Positions 25,983-35,230 of a stretch of DNA of 64,000 nucleotides are shown in pieces. Position numbers and translations under genes: made by a program. This DNA is from Propionibacteriaceae bacterium (GTDB lineage Bacteria > Actinomycetota > Actinomycetes > Propionibacteriales > Propionibacteriaceae), in the NCBI GenBank assembly GCA_905372155.1, contig CAJPNZ010000001.1:124001-188000 (forward strand). The letters run 5' to 3'. Numbering within the stretch: position 1 is the first letter of the stretch; each line of letters opens with the position of its first letter. The notes under the pieces are model-generated. The model worked only from the letters and a program-made list of their open reading frames with translations. It was not told the DNA's origin and made no database searches.

Positions 25983-26849
25983 TCAGCTGCTACCGGGGTT
26001 TTTGTCTTTCGCGGAGCTTCGGATGGATCCGACGCTCGCGAGGATCACCAGCGCCATGGCGGTCAGTTCCAAGGCTCCGAGCTGTTCGCCCAGCAGCAGG
26101 AGGGCGACGAGCGCGGCGGCCGCCGGTTCAAGGCTCGTCAGGACTCCGAAGGTGGCCCGGGACATGCGTTGCAGGGCCCGCATCTCCAGGGGGAACGGAA
26201 CGGCGGAACTGAGCAGACCGAGGGCCAGGCCCATTCCCCAGACGCCCGGGTCCAGGGCCCAGGAGTACTCGCCCGAGATGGCCGTGGCCAGGGTCACGGG
26301 AAGTAGCAGGATGGCCCCGATCCAGAATCCCACGGTCAACCCGGAGAAACCCTCCCAACGGGCCCCGAGGGTGGGGGTGAGCAGGATGTAGGCGCCCCAG
26401 CAGGCCCCGGCCAGCAGCGCCAGGAGCACGCCCACGGGCTCCAGCGGGGCCGGGCTGATCCCAAGGAGGATCACCCCCAGGGCGGCGAAACCCACCCAGA
26501 TCAGGTCGCGCCTGCGTTTGGAACCGAACGCGGCGACGGTCAACGGGCCCAGGAACTCGAAGGTCACCGCCATGCCGACGGGGATGCGCTGGATCGACAG
26601 GTAGAAGATCGCGCTCATGCCCGTGAGCGCCACCCCGTATCCCGCGGCCGAGAGCCACTGCTCCCGGCTGCGGCCGCGCAGGGTGGGGCGGAACACGATG
26701 CCCAGGAACACGGCGGCGAACAGGATACGCAACCAGGCCGCCACCTGCGGTGGGGTCACGGCGAACAGTCCCTTGGCAAGGGAGGAGCCGATCTGCACCG
26801 AGGTGGTTGCCGTCAACACCAGCAGAACCGGGGGGAATCCTCGCCTCAC
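25983..26849 (-). CDS. EamA/DMT-family transporter
   Basis: A 288 aa protein with ten predicted helices in two EamA repeats (for example GYGVALTGMSAIFYLSIQRIP, GVLLALLAGACWGAYILLTP and ALVALLLLGEQLGALELTAM). This is a drug/metabolite exporter of the RhtA/YdcZ kind. The GTG at 26849 is chosen because it overlaps the stop of the upstream MFS gene (GTGA) and the protein then starts near its first helix; the longer frame beyond it runs inside the MFS gene. It converges on the RiPP cluster 105 nt away. The substrate is unknown; amino acids or drugs are typical. Confidence 0.88.
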   Translation of the reverse strand: MRRGFPPVLLVLTATTSVQIGSSLAKGLFAVTPPQVAAWLRILFAAVFLGIVFRPTLRGRSREQWLSAAGYGVALTGMSAIFYLSIQRIPVGMAVTFEFLGPLTVAAFGSKRRRDLIWVGFAALGVILLGISPAPLEPVGVLLALLAGACWGAYILLTPTLGARWEGFSGLTVGFWIGAILLLPVTLATAISGEYSWALDPGVWGMGLALGLLSSAVPFPLEMRALQRMSRATFGVLTSLEPAAAALVALLLLGEQLGALELTAMALVILASVGSIRSSAKDKNPGSS

Positions 26850-28066
26850 AGCGTGAACTCGATTCGTCTCGGCCGGGCGATCAGCCACAGGCACAGTGCA
26901 GCGGTGGTGGCGCAGCAGAGCATCGCGATCGCCATCGGCGCAGCCGAGGTCAGTTCGAACTGACCGATGACGGGCCCCACCACGGCGGCGAGGGTCATGT
27001 TGAGGGCCCCCATCAAGGACGCGGCCACCCCCGAGTCCGCGCGATGATTCTGCAATGCCAGCACCTGGGCGGCGGGATTGCACGCCCCGAAGGCCAGGGT
27101 GTAGGCAAACATCGCCGGTATCAAGGGGAGGTGGCCGCCGCGCATCGCGTCGAGTCCCAACAACGCCGAGGCCGCTGCGATCATTCCCGCGGTACCGGCG
27201 ATGAGCACCTTCTGCGGGCCGAGATGCGCGGACAGGCGGCTTCCCAGCTGAACCCCGGCGAAGACGCCTATGGAACAGATGGCGAACACGACACCGAACT
27301 CGGTTTCGCGTAGCCCGAAGGTCTCCTGCAGCAGCAGCGACGAGGTCGAGATGTAGGAGAACAAACCGGCAAAGCAGCAGGAAGCGGTCAGCCAGATGCC
27401 GACGAACACCCTGTCGCCCAGTACCCGGCGGTAGGCGGCCCGGAGCGGCGCGAGCCCACCCGCGGTGCGCTCACCGGGCGGGCGGGTCTCCACGATCAGG
27501 AACAGGATCAGCACCAACAGAACGGCACCGTAGCTGGCCAGTGCCCAGAAAACCCCGCGCCAGTTCATGACCGTGACCATCCAAGAACCCACCAGAGGAG
27601 CGATGATGGGGGCCAGGCCGTTGATGAGCGCCAGCCTGGAGAGCATCACCACCAGCCACCGCCCCGAGAACAGGTCCCGGGCCATTGCCATCGACACCAC
27701 GGCCCCGCCCGCCGCCCCGATCCCCTGGAGGACACGCATGGTGGTCAGGAAGGTGACGTTGGGTGCTACCGCGACGAGCACGGACGAGGTCACGTGCAGG
27801 CTAGCCGCCACGATCAACGGGAGTCGGCGCCCCAGCCGGTCGCTCAGGGGCCCGACCACGAACTGCCCGAGAGCGAACCCCAGGGTGGTGGCCGAGAGGG
27901 TCACCTGGACCTGGGAATCGGTGATCCCCAGGTCGGCCTTGAGGGCTGGAAAGGTGGGCAGGTACAGGTCTATGGTGAACGGACCGAGCCCGGTCAACAG
28001 ACCGAGGGTGACGATGGTCGCCACCCTCCGGCGCACGCTGAACCGGTCCCCGAGTGGTTGTGGCAT
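26846..28066 (-). CDS. Bcr/CflA-family multidrug MFS transporter
   Basis: A 406 aa, 12-helix major facilitator. It shows the DHA1 N-terminal GPFTIDLYLPTFPALKADL block, motif A between helices 2 and 3 (GPLSDRLGRRLPLIVA) and the motif C region (VLQGIGAAGGAVVSMAMARDL). These match the Bcr/CflA drug-resistance subfamily. ATG 28066 has GGAG 5 nt upstream; the much longer frame upstream has no support. It is translationally coupled to the EamA transporter and divergent from rarA. Confidence 0.92.
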   Translation of the reverse strand: MPQPLGDRFSVRRRVATIVTLGLLTGLGPFTIDLYLPTFPALKADLGITDSQVQVTLSATTLGFALGQFVVGPLSDRLGRRLPLIVAASLHVTSSVLVAVAPNVTFLTTMRVLQGIGAAGGAVVSMAMARDLFSGRWLVVMLSRLALINGLAPIIAPLVGSWMVTVMNWRGVFWALASYGAVLLVLILFLIVETRPPGERTAGGLAPLRAAYRRVLGDRVFVGIWLTASCCFAGLFSYISTSSLLLQETFGLRETEFGVVFAICSIGVFAGVQLGSRLSAHLGPQKVLIAGTAGMIAAASALLGLDAMRGGHLPLIPAMFAYTLAFGACNPAAQVLALQNHRADSGVAASLMGALNMTLAAVVGPVIGQFELTSAAPMAIAMLCCATTAALCLWLIARPRRIEFTL

Positions 28067-28138
28067 TCGAACTCCGCTGATGCAGGGCTTGGCGTCAAGA
28101 GCAAACAAATGATACGGCAGGAGCCCGGAATCTCCCGC

Positions 28139-28144
28139 TACTGT
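28139..28144 (+). promoter_or_regulatory. -10 box for a leaderless rarA transcript
   Basis: TACTGT lies 7 nt before GTG 28152 and there is no Shine-Dalgarno site. This supports the GTG at 28152 over the one at 28143. Confidence 0.4.
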
Positions 28145-28151
28145 GATTCGT

Positions 28152-29498
28152 GTGAGTCCTGACCTGTTCGGCAACCCCGACCCCGTGCCCACCGGGACGG
28201 GCGGTTCCTTGGGGAACGCCCGCGGCGAAGGGGCGCCGTTGGCCGTCAGGATGCGTCCTGCGAATCTGGACGAGCTCGTCGGGCAGCAGCACCTGCTCGG
28301 CCCGGGCGCGCCGCTCCGCCGGCTGGTTGCGGGGCAGCCGATGAGCGTTTTCCTGTGGGGGCCGCCGGGAGTCGGCAAGACCACCCTGGCATCCATCGTC
28401 TCCCGTGCGTCCGGGGCCCGGTTCGTCGAGCTCTCGGCGGTGACCGCGGGGGTCAGGGAACTGCGCGCCGAACTCGACGCGGCCAGGCGGGAGCTGGAAC
28501 GGGGTACCTCTACCGTGCTGTTCATCGACGAGGTCCACCGCTTCTCCCGATCCCAGCAGGACGCCCTGCTGCCCGCGGTGGAGAACCGGATCGTCACCCT
28601 GATCGCGGCAACCACGGAGAACCCCAGCTTCTCCGTGATCTCCCCGCTGCTGTCGCGTTCGCTGCTGCTGCGGCTCAGACCCCTGACCGACACCGACATC
28701 TCGGCCCTGGTCTCCCGCGCGCTGGTCGACGAACGGGGCCTGGCGGGCGCCATCGCCCTGGCCGATGCGGCCCGGGACGACCTGGTGCGCCTGGCCGGCG
28801 GGGATGCTCGCCGCGCGCTGACCTACCTGGAGGAGGCGGCGGCCTCCGCCGAGGCGCTCGGGCTGGGGGAGATCACCTCCGAGGTGCTCGCCCACGCGGT
28901 GGACCGGGCCGCCGTGCGCTACGACCGGGACGGCGACCAGCACTACGACGTGATCTCCGCCTTCATCAAATCCGTGCGGGGCTCCGACGTGGATGCGGCC
29001 TTGCACTACCTGGCGCGGATGCTGGAGGCGGGGGAGGATCCGCGATTCATCGCGCGCCGCCTGATGATCTCGGCCAGCGAGGACATCGGCATGGCCGCCT
29101 CCGGGGTGCTCGGCACCTGTGTCGCGGCGGCCCAGGCGGTGCAGCTGCTGGGGATGCCGGAGGCCCGCATCACCCTCGCCCACGCCACCGTGGCCGCGGC
29201 CACCGCCCCGAAGTCCAACGCCGCCTACAAGGCTCTGGAGAAAGCCGTTGCCGATGTGCGCGCAGGCAGGGGAGGGGCGGTTCCGGCGCACCTCAGGGAC
29301 GCCCATTACGCCGGTGCCAGGGCCTTCGGGCACGGCGAGGGGTACGTCTATCCCCACGATCTGCCCACCGGGGTGGCGGCCCAGCAGTACCTTCCCGACG
29401 ACCTCGCGGGGGTCAGCTACTACCAGCCGACCGGCCACGGGGCGGAGGCTGCCATCTCCGAGCGCATGGCGGCGGTTCGGAAGTTGTTGGGCCGCTGA
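28152..29498 (+). CDS. rarA: Replication-associated recombination protein A (AAA+ ATPase)
   Basis: A 448 aa MgsA/WRNIP1-family protein acting at stalled replication forks. It shows [18 protein letters not shown], Walker [14 protein letters not shown], Walker [21 protein letters not shown], sensor 1 [13 protein letters not shown], and the C-terminal tetramerisation region ([20 protein letters not shown], then [10 protein letters not shown]). The second of two in-frame GTGs (28152) is chosen for leaderless spacing. The position upstream of alaS is conserved in actinobacteria. Confidence 0.94.
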   Translation: MSPDLFGNPDPVPTGTGGSLGNARGEGAPLAVRMRPANLDELVGQQHLLGPGAPLRRLVAGQPMSVFLWGPPGVGKTTLASIVSRASGARFVELSAVTAGVRELRAELDAARRELERGTSTVLFIDEVHRFSRSQQDALLPAVENRIVTLIAATTENPSFSVISPLLSRSLLLRLRPLTDTDISALVSRALVDERGLAGAIALADAARDDLVRLAGGDARRALTYLEEAAASAEALGLGEITSEVLAHAVDRAAVRYDRDGDQHYDVISAFIKSVRGSDVDAALHYLARMLEAGEDPRFIARRLMISASEDIGMAASGVLGTCVAAAQAVQLLGMPEARITLAHATVAAATAPKSNAAYKALEKAVADVRAGRGGAVPAHLRDAHYAGARAFGHGEGYVYPHDLPTGVAAQQYLPDDLAGVSYYQPTGHGAEAAISERMAAVRKLLGR

Positions 29499-29512
29499 GG
29501 ACACGGGTCGGC

Positions 29513-29544
29513 TAGAGTTACGGCGATACTTCGATTCAAGGAGG
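29513..29544 (+). promoter_or_regulatory. Possible -10 box and strong ribosome-binding site of the DUF948 gene
   Basis: TAGAGT at 29513-29518 is a candidate -10. AAGGAGG at 29538-29544 sits 9 nt before ATG 29554 and is one of the strongest Shine-Dalgarno sites in the window. No clear -35 was seen. Confidence 0.35.
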
Positions 29545-29553
29545 CGACCTCAC

Positions 29554-29925
29554 ATGTCCGTCGGTGAGCTGGCAGGTCTGCTCGCAGCCATTGCTCTCTG
29601 CGTCCTCGTGGCCTTGGCGGCCGTCCCCCTGATCAAGGCCGGCCGAGCTCTCGACGAGGTCCGCATCGCGGTGCGTGACCTCGGACACAATTCAGTTCCC
29701 GTCCTGGTCGAGCTGAAGAGCACCGTCGAGAGCACCAATGCTGAACTGGAGAAGCTGTCCCTGGTCACCGACGACGTGGCCCGTGTCTCCGGGCACGCCA
29801 CCGTGGTCAGCGAGCACGCCGCCAATTTGTCGCAGCTGTTCGCGGCCACTCTGGGCGGCCCCCTGGTTCGCGGCGCAGCGATCGTCCATGGTCTGCGGAC
29901 CGCTTTGAAGGGACGCAAGAAGTGA
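29554..29925 (+). CDS. DUF948 domain-containing membrane protein
   Basis: A 123 aa protein with one N-terminal membrane helix (LAGLLAAIALCVLVALAAVPL) and a heptad-rich helical region with the pattern found in DUF948 proteins (SVPVLVELKSTVESTNAELE, VSEHAANLSQLF). Function is unknown. The gene pair (this and the next) before alaS is common in actinobacteria. ATG 29554 follows AAGGAGG. It overlaps the next gene by 4 nt. Confidence 0.8.
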   Translation: MSVGELAGLLAAIALCVLVALAAVPLIKAGRALDEVRIAVRDLGHNSVPVLVELKSTVESTNAELEKLSLVTDDVARVSGHATVVSEHAANLSQLFAATLGGPLVRGAAIVHGLRTALKGRKK

Positions 29926-30152
29926 GGCGTCTGTTCTGGATCTTGGTCGGCGCTGCCGTGGCCGTTGCGCTGGTGCTCCGGGGCCGCAAATGGCTTTACC
30001 AGCTCACCCCGAAGGGTGTGGCCGAACGCGTGGAGGCCTCCGGGCAGCAGGCCGTCAACAGGTTCAGCGAGTTCCGCGCCACCTTCACCGCCGCGATGCG
30101 GGAGAAGGAAGCCGAGCTCCGCGAGGAACTCGACATGCCTCAGAAGGCCTGA
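29922..30152 (+). CDS. Small single-helix membrane protein upstream of alaS
   Basis: A 76 aa protein with a helix at residues ~4-20 (LFWILVGAAVAVALVL), a basic stop-transfer segment (RGRKW) and a charged, probably helical tail (AMREKEAELREELDMP). It resembles DUF6167-type actinobacterial proteins. It starts at a GTG overlapping the DUF948 stop (GTGA), so the two are probably made together and may interact in the membrane. Function is unknown. Confidence 0.7.
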   Translation: MRRLFWILVGAAVAVALVLRGRKWLYQLTPKGVAERVEASGQQAVNRFSEFRATFTAAMREKEAELREELDMPQKA

Positions 30153-30181
30153 GAAACATCGAATCCAAGGAAAACCCGCCA

Positions 30182-32836
30182 ATGAAAACCTCCGAGATCC
30201 GGAGCCGGTTCATCGACTTCTTCGCGCGCCACGACCACACCGTCGTGCCGAGCGCGTCGCTTCTCTACAACGACCCCACCCTGTTGTTCGTCAACGCCGG
30301 GATGGTGCCCTTCAAACCCTATTTCATGGGGGAGGAACCCACCCCCTACCGCCGCGCGGTCTCCGTTCAGAAGTGTGTGCGCACCCTGGACATAGACGAC
30401 GTGGGCAGGACCACCCGGCACGGCACGTTCTTCCAGATGATGGGGAACTTCGCATTCGGCGATTACTTCAAGGAAGGCGCCATCAACTACGCCTGGGAGC
30501 TGATCACCACCGAGATCCCCAACGGTGGTCTCGGGTTCCGGCCCGACCAGGTGTGGGTGACCGCACTGCACGGCGATGAGGAGACCGTAGCCCTGTGGCA
30601 GAAGGCCGGGGTTCCGCGCGGCCGCATCCAGGAGCGTGGCTTCAAGGACAACTACTGGCACATGGGGGTGTCCGGCCCGGGTGGCCCCTGCTCCGAGATC
30701 TACATAGACCGCGGACCCGAGTTCGGTCCCGACGGCGGGCCGGAGGCCGACGAGGACCGTTTCCTGGAGATCTGGAACCTGGTCTTTCAGCAGGAGGAGA
30801 TCACCAACGTCACCGCCAAGGACAAATTCGACGTGGTCAAACCCTTGGCCACGCAGAACATTGACACCGGCAGCGGCCTGGAACGCATCGCCTACCTGCG
30901 CCAGGGCGTGGCGAACATGTACGAGACGGACGAGGTCTATCCGGTCATCGCGAAGGTGGCGGAGCTCTCGGGACGCACCTACGGGGCTGACCCGGATGAC
31001 GACGTGCGGTTCCGGGTGGTGGCGGACCACGTACGTTCCTCGTTGATGCTGATGACCGACGGCGTCACCCCCGGCAACGAGGCCCGCGGCTATGTCCTGC
31101 GGCGCCTGCTCCGCCGCTCCATCCGCGCCATGCGGCTGCTGGGTGTCGACGCCCCGGTGCTCGGTGAACTGCTGCCCGTCAGCCGGGACGTGATGAGCGT
31201 CTCCTACCCGGAGATCAACGACTCCTGGGCGAGGATCTCCGAGGTCAGCGAACACGAGGAGGCCTCGTTCCGGCGCACGCTGTCCGCCGGAACGCAGATC
31301 TTCGATCTCGCGGTGGGACGCGCCAGGCAGACCGGGGCGAAGGAACTGCCCGGCGACGAAGCGTTCCAGTTGCACGACACCTACGGTTTCCCGATCGACC
31401 TGACCCTCGAGATGGCCGCCGAGGCGGGGCTCGGGGTGGATCGTGCCCGTTTCGCCGAACTGATGCGCCAGCAGAAGGAACGGGCCCGCGCGGACGCGAA
31501 GGCCAAGAAGGGCGGGGCCGCCAGCCTCGAGGCCTACAAGGAGCTCCGCGAGGGTCGCGAAACTCCCTTCGTCGGATACCGGGAACTCGAACACGAGACC
31601 AAGGTCGTCGGCATCGTCTCCGGCGGCCAGGTGGTCACCTCCGCCGGCGACGGGCAGGTCGTCGAGCTGGTGCTGGCCGAAACCCCCTTCTACGCCGAAT
31701 CCGGCGGCCAGGACTCCGACGCGGGGCGGATCACCGGTGACGGCTGGTCCGCCGAAGTGCTCGACGTCCAGCGTCCCGTGCCCGGCCTGATCGTGCACCG
31801 GGTCCAGCTGCTCGGCGACCTCGGCGAGGGGGCGGCGGCGCACGCCGCCGTGGACCCGGCGGCCAGGCACGCCGCGTCGCAGGCCCACACCGCCACCCAC
31901 ATCGTTCATGCCGCACTGCGGGAGCTGGTGGGCCCGACCGCCACCCAGGCCGGTTCCTACAACAAACCGGGCTACCTGCGCTTCGACTACTCGGCGACCC
32001 ACGGCATGAGCGAGGCCCTGCGGCTGGAGGTCGAGCAACGCGCCAACCAGGCCATCCGGGACTCCTTCGACGTGACCGCCAGCCAGATGAAACTGGAGGA
32101 GGCCAAGGCCTTGGGGGCAATGGCCATGTTCGGTGAGAAATACCCGCCGATCGTGCGCGTGGTGGAACTCGCGGGCCCTTGGTCGCGGGAACTGTGCGGC
32201 GGCACCCATGTCGCCAACACCGCCCAGATCGGGGTGCTGAACCTGCTCAGCGAATCCTCCATCGGATCCGGGGTGCGCCGCGTCGAGGCCCTCGTCGCCC
32301 AGGACGCGTTCGAACGTTTCGCCGCCGAACGGGCCCTCGTGGCCACCCTCACCGACAGCCTCCGGGTGCAACCGGAGCAGCTCGCGGAGCGGGTGGACAA
32401 ATTGCTCGGCCAGCTGAAGTCGGCGGAGAAACAGATCGCTGCCCTGCAGGCGGAGAAACTGCTGGCCCGATCCGGCGAGCTCGCCGCAGCGGCCCGCAGG
32501 GTTGGCGACGTCAGGCTGGTGGCCGAGTCCCTGCCCGGTATCGCCGGCGGTGACCTGCGAACCCTCGCCCTCGACATCCGGGAACGACTGGGGGCAGAAC
32601 CCGCAGTCGTGGCGTTGTTCGGCGGCGGGAGCGGAAAGGCGGCCGGTGTGGTGGCCACCAACGCGGCGGCCCGTGACCTGGGTGTTCGCGCCGGCCAGCT
32701 GATCTCCGCGGCCTGCCGCGCCATGGGAGGCAAGGGCGGCGGCAAGGACGACCTCGCCCAGGGCGGCGGTTCCGATCCGGCAGCGACCCCGAGGGCGATC
32801 GCCGCGGTCGAGGAGATGCTGACCAACCGTGGCTGA
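30182..32836 (+). CDS. alaS: Alanine--tRNA ligase
   Basis: An 884 aa class II synthetase. The catalytic domain begins MKTSEIRSRFIDFFARHDHT with PTLLFVNAGMVPFKPYF. The editing domain shows HTATHIVHAALRELVG and, downstream, CGGTHVANTAQIG (zinc and editing residues). A C-Ala domain ends the protein (FGGGSGKAAGVVATNAAARD, GGKGGGKDDLAQGGG). ATG 30182 is fixed by homology; the longer frame upstream overlaps the previous gene and is not coding. Confidence 0.97.
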   Translation: MKTSEIRSRFIDFFARHDHTVVPSASLLYNDPTLLFVNAGMVPFKPYFMGEEPTPYRRAVSVQKCVRTLDIDDVGRTTRHGTFFQMMGNFAFGDYFKEGAINYAWELITTEIPNGGLGFRPDQVWVTALHGDEETVALWQKAGVPRGRIQERGFKDNYWHMGVSGPGGPCSEIYIDRGPEFGPDGGPEADEDRFLEIWNLVFQQEEITNVTAKDKFDVVKPLATQNIDTGSGLERIAYLRQGVANMYETDEVYPVIAKVAELSGRTYGADPDDDVRFRVVADHVRSSLMLMTDGVTPGNEARGYVLRRLLRRSIRAMRLLGVDAPVLGELLPVSRDVMSVSYPEINDSWARISEVSEHEEASFRRTLSAGTQIFDLAVGRARQTGAKELPGDEAFQLHDTYGFPIDLTLEMAAEAGLGVDRARFAELMRQQKERARADAKAKKGGAASLEAYKELREGRETPFVGYRELEHETKVVGIVSGGQVVTSAGDGQVVELVLAETPFYAESGGQDSDAGRITGDGWSAEVLDVQRPVPGLIVHRVQLLGDLGEGAAAHAAVDPAARHAASQAHTATHIVHAALRELVGPTATQAGSYNKPGYLRFDYSATHGMSEALRLEVEQRANQAIRDSFDVTASQMKLEEAKALGAMAMFGEKYPPIVRVVELAGPWSRELCGGTHVANTAQIGVLNLLSESSIGSGVRRVEALVAQDAFERFAAERALVATLTDSLRVQPEQLAERVDKLLGQLKSAEKQIAALQAEKLLARSGELAAAARRVGDVRLVAESLPGIAGGDLRTLALDIRERLGAEPAVVALFGGGSGKAAGVVATNAAARDLGVRAGQLISAACRAMGGKGGGKDDLAQGGGSDPAATPRAIAAVEEMLTNRG

Positions 32837-33290
32837 GCTGGGGCGTCTCGGGATCGACTGGGGCAAGGCGAGGATAGGTGTCGCGGCCAGCAATCCGCGC
32901 ACCTCGTTCGCCTATCCCGTCGAGACGGTTCGCGCGAACGGTTCGGAACTGGAACGGCTAAAGGAATTGGTCGGGGAGCACGAACCCGAGCTGATCTATG
33001 TCGGGCTTCCCCTGACCCTGTCGGGGCAGCGTTCCTTCGCTGCCCGATTCGTGATGGAGAAGGCCTCCCTGCTTGCCGCAGCGGTGCCGGGTGTTTCGAT
33101 CAGGCTGGTCGATGAGCGGATGAGCACGGCCGGGGCGTCACGTACTCTTGGGGGAGCGGGTCGCAGTTCCCGACAGCAACGGCGGATCATAGACCAGGCC
33201 GCCGCGGTCGAGATCCTGCAGCGCGCGTTGGATCTGGAGACGGCCTCCGGCCGGCTGGCCGGAGAGCCACTGGAACAGGAGGATCTGTGA
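32829..33290 (+). CDS. ruvX: Putative pre-16S rRNA nuclease / Holliday junction resolvase-like YqgF
   Basis: A 153 aa RNase H-fold protein with LGIDWGKARIGVAAS (first Asp), ELIYVGLPLTLSGQ, and LVDERMSTAGASRTL (family VDER motif). The last acidic residue is in IDQAAAVEILQRAL. The family trims the 5' end of 16S rRNA in E. coli (YqgF/RuvX). It starts at GTG 32829, overlapping alaS by 8 nt. The alaS-ruvX-mltG order is standard. Confidence 0.92.
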   Translation: MAELGRLGIDWGKARIGVAASNPRTSFAYPVETVRANGSELERLKELVGEHEPELIYVGLPLTLSGQRSFAARFVMEKASLLAAAVPGVSIRLVDERMSTAGASRTLGGAGRSSRQQRRIIDQAAAVEILQRALDLETASGRLAGEPLEQEDL

Positions 33291-34414
33291 GCCCCACCTT
33301 CGTCGACAACGACGGCCAACCGGACTGGCGCAAGATCGGCTATCACGTCCGCAGTGCTTTCGCGGTTCTGCTCTCGGCCGTGGTGTTGTTCGGCGGTGGC
33401 TGGTTCGTCGTTCACAAGGTTCACGAGGCCTGGATCTCGTGGCGCACCGAGAGCGACTACATCGGCGAGGGCAAGGATGAGGTGGTCGTGGTGATCCCGA
33501 AGGCCGCCACCGTCACACAAATCGGTGACGTGCTCGTGGAGAACGGCGTCATCAAATCCACTCGCACCTTCCAGTCGGTGGTTGGACGCCAGCCGGGGGC
33601 GGGAGCCAAGCTTCAGGCGGGACGTTTCCGGTTGCGTACCGAGCTTCCGGCCGAGACCGCGTTGGCGATGCTGATCGAGCCGGCCAACAGGGTTGCTCTG
33701 AAGGTGACGATTCCCGAGGGACGGGTCCGGACACAGCAGTGGGAGATCCTGACCAAGGAACTCGGGCTCACGGAGGAACAACTGACCGAGGCGGCTTCGG
33801 ATCCCAAGGAAATGGGTTTGCCGAACTGGGCGGGTGGCGACGGCAATCTGGAGGGTTTCCTCTTCCCCGAGACCTATGAAGTGGAAGAACCCGTGAATGC
33901 TGCCGGGGTCCTGAAACAGCAGGTGACTCAGTTCAACAAGGTAGCGAACACCATCAAACTGGAGGATGGAGCCAAGAAACTCGGAAAAAGCCCGTACGAG
34001 GTCTTGATCGTCGCATCCATCGTGGAGAAGGAAGCCGCGCGCCCGGAGGACAGACCCAAGATCGCGCAGGTGGCCTACAACCGGTTGGCGAAGGACATGC
34101 CCCTGCAGTTCGACTCGACGGTGCACTACGCGATCAAGGAGTTCAACCACGTCACGACAACCCCGGAAGACCGGGCCACGGACTCGCCATACAACACCTA
34201 CAAGGTCAAGGGCCTGCCACCCACCCCGATATCGAACCCGGGGCAATCCGCCATCGAATCCGCCCTGAATCCGAGCGGTGACGATTTCCTGTACTTCACC
34301 ACTGTCGACCTCGACACCGGCGAAACCAAGTATTCGAAGGACGAGGCAGGCCACGCGGAGAACGTGAAACTGTTCCAGCAGTGGTGTCAGTCACATCAGG
34401 GACGCTGCGTCTGA
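33287..34414 (+). CDS. mltG: Endolytic transglycosylase MltG
   Basis: A 375 aa YceG-family protein that cleaves nascent glycan strands and sets their length. A short cytoplasmic tail precedes one membrane helix (residues ~23-42), then a LysM-like region and the catalytic domain with Glu247 in ASIVEKEAARPEDRPKIA. The conserved C-terminal SPYNTYKVKGLPPTPISNPG segment is present. It starts at a GTG overlapping ruvX by 4 nt and ends in a TGATG overlap with aroE. Confidence 0.95.
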   Translation: MSPTFVDNDGQPDWRKIGYHVRSAFAVLLSAVVLFGGGWFVVHKVHEAWISWRTESDYIGEGKDEVVVVIPKAATVTQIGDVLVENGVIKSTRTFQSVVGRQPGAGAKLQAGRFRLRTELPAETALAMLIEPANRVALKVTIPEGRVRTQQWEILTKELGLTEEQLTEAASDPKEMGLPNWAGGDGNLEGFLFPETYEVEEPVNAAGVLKQQVTQFNKVANTIKLEDGAKKLGKSPYEVLIVASIVEKEAARPEDRPKIAQVAYNRLAKDMPLQFDSTVHYAIKEFNHVTTTPEDRATDSPYNTYKVKGLPPTPISNPGQSAIESALNPSGDDFLYFTTVDLDTGETKYSKDEAGHAENVKLFQQWCQSHQGRCV

Positions 34415-35217
34415 TGCGCTGCGCCGTCATCGGAGATCCTGTCGAGCATTCGTTGTCCCCAGCGATCCACCGCGCGGGCTACCGGATCAACGGCCTCGAC
34501 TGGAGCTATGAGGCGATCCTGGTCGTGCCCGGGACGCTGCCGGAGTTCGTCGCATCTCTGACGGATCCCGGATGGGTCGGGCTGAGCGTCACGGCACCCC
34601 ACAAGAAAGACTTGCTCGGGCTGGGCGAGCCGGACTCGATCTCCCTCATGGTCCAGGGAGGCAACACGATTCTCTTGGGCGAGGAACCCCGCGTGTACAA
34701 CACCGACGTGCCGGGATTCATCAAGGCCTGGCGAAATCGCGGTCTGGAAGGCGTTTCCACGGCGGTCATCGTCGGCAACGGCGCCACCGCGCGTTCCCTG
34801 CTGGTCGCGCTGTCGGGTCTGTCGGTCCGGGAAGTGACGGTGCTGGCCCGTGTTCCCTCCCGGGCCGCTTCGCTGTGCGAGCTGGGAATCTCCCTCGGGA
34901 TCGACATCACCGCGCAGCCGATGGACGCATCGTTCCGGGACGCCGACCTGTTGGCCAGCACCGTCCCAGCCTCCGCGACGGAGAAATGGGCCGGTGCCTG
35001 GGCCGAACGGGCCGAGGTGTTGTTCGACGCCGTCTACGATCCTTGGCCCACCCCCCTGGCCAAGGCTGCCGCCCCCGGGCAGCTGGTGATCACGGGGCTG
35101 GAGCTGCTGGCCGGGCAGGCCGTGGACCAGTTCCGGCTCCTGACGGGATGCGAGCTGAGCTTCCAAGAGGCCCTGTCCGCCGCCACGGCCGAACTCGAAG
35201 CCCGTCGGCGCAGCTGA
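34414..35217 (+). CDS. aroE: Shikimate dehydrogenase
   Basis: A 267 aa NADPH-dependent enzyme reducing 3-dehydroshikimate. The N-terminal substrate site begins [19 protein letters not shown] and carries the catalytic Lys in [10 protein letters not shown]. The Rossmann domain shows [16 protein letters not shown]. The C-terminal [15 protein letters not shown] is typical. ATG 34414 overlaps the mltG stop (TGATG) and matches family starts, so the upstream in-frame start at 34381 is not used. First of four clustered shikimate-pathway genes. Confidence 0.93.
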   Translation: MRCAVIGDPVEHSLSPAIHRAGYRINGLDWSYEAILVVPGTLPEFVASLTDPGWVGLSVTAPHKKDLLGLGEPDSISLMVQGGNTILLGEEPRVYNTDVPGFIKAWRNRGLEGVSTAVIVGNGATARSLLVALSGLSVREVTVLARVPSRAASLCELGISLGIDITAQPMDASFRDADLLASTVPASATEKWAGAWAERAEVLFDAVYDPWPTPLAKAAAPGQLVITGLELLAGQAVDQFRLLTGCELSFQEALSAATAELEARRRS

Positions 35218-35223
35218 CACAAT
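35218..35223 (+). promoter_or_regulatory. Possible -10 box for a leaderless aroC transcript
   Basis: CACAAT (4 of 6 consensus, preceded by TGA as a partial extended -10) lies 7 nt before the aroC ATG. No Shine-Dalgarno site is present in the short intergenic gap. Confidence 0.3.
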
Positions 35224-35230
35224 TGCCCCC

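Noticed and set aside
25983..28066. EamA and MFS exporters as part of the RiPP cluster
   Set aside because: They are on the opposite strand, form their own operon, are GC-rich like the chromosome and belong to general exporter families; treated as the right boundary of the cluster.
30140..32902. A 920-codon minus-strand open frame opposite alaS
   Set aside because: It is the antisense shadow of a high-GC gene. The plus strand carries a complete, family-typical alaS, and the antisense translation shows no domain.
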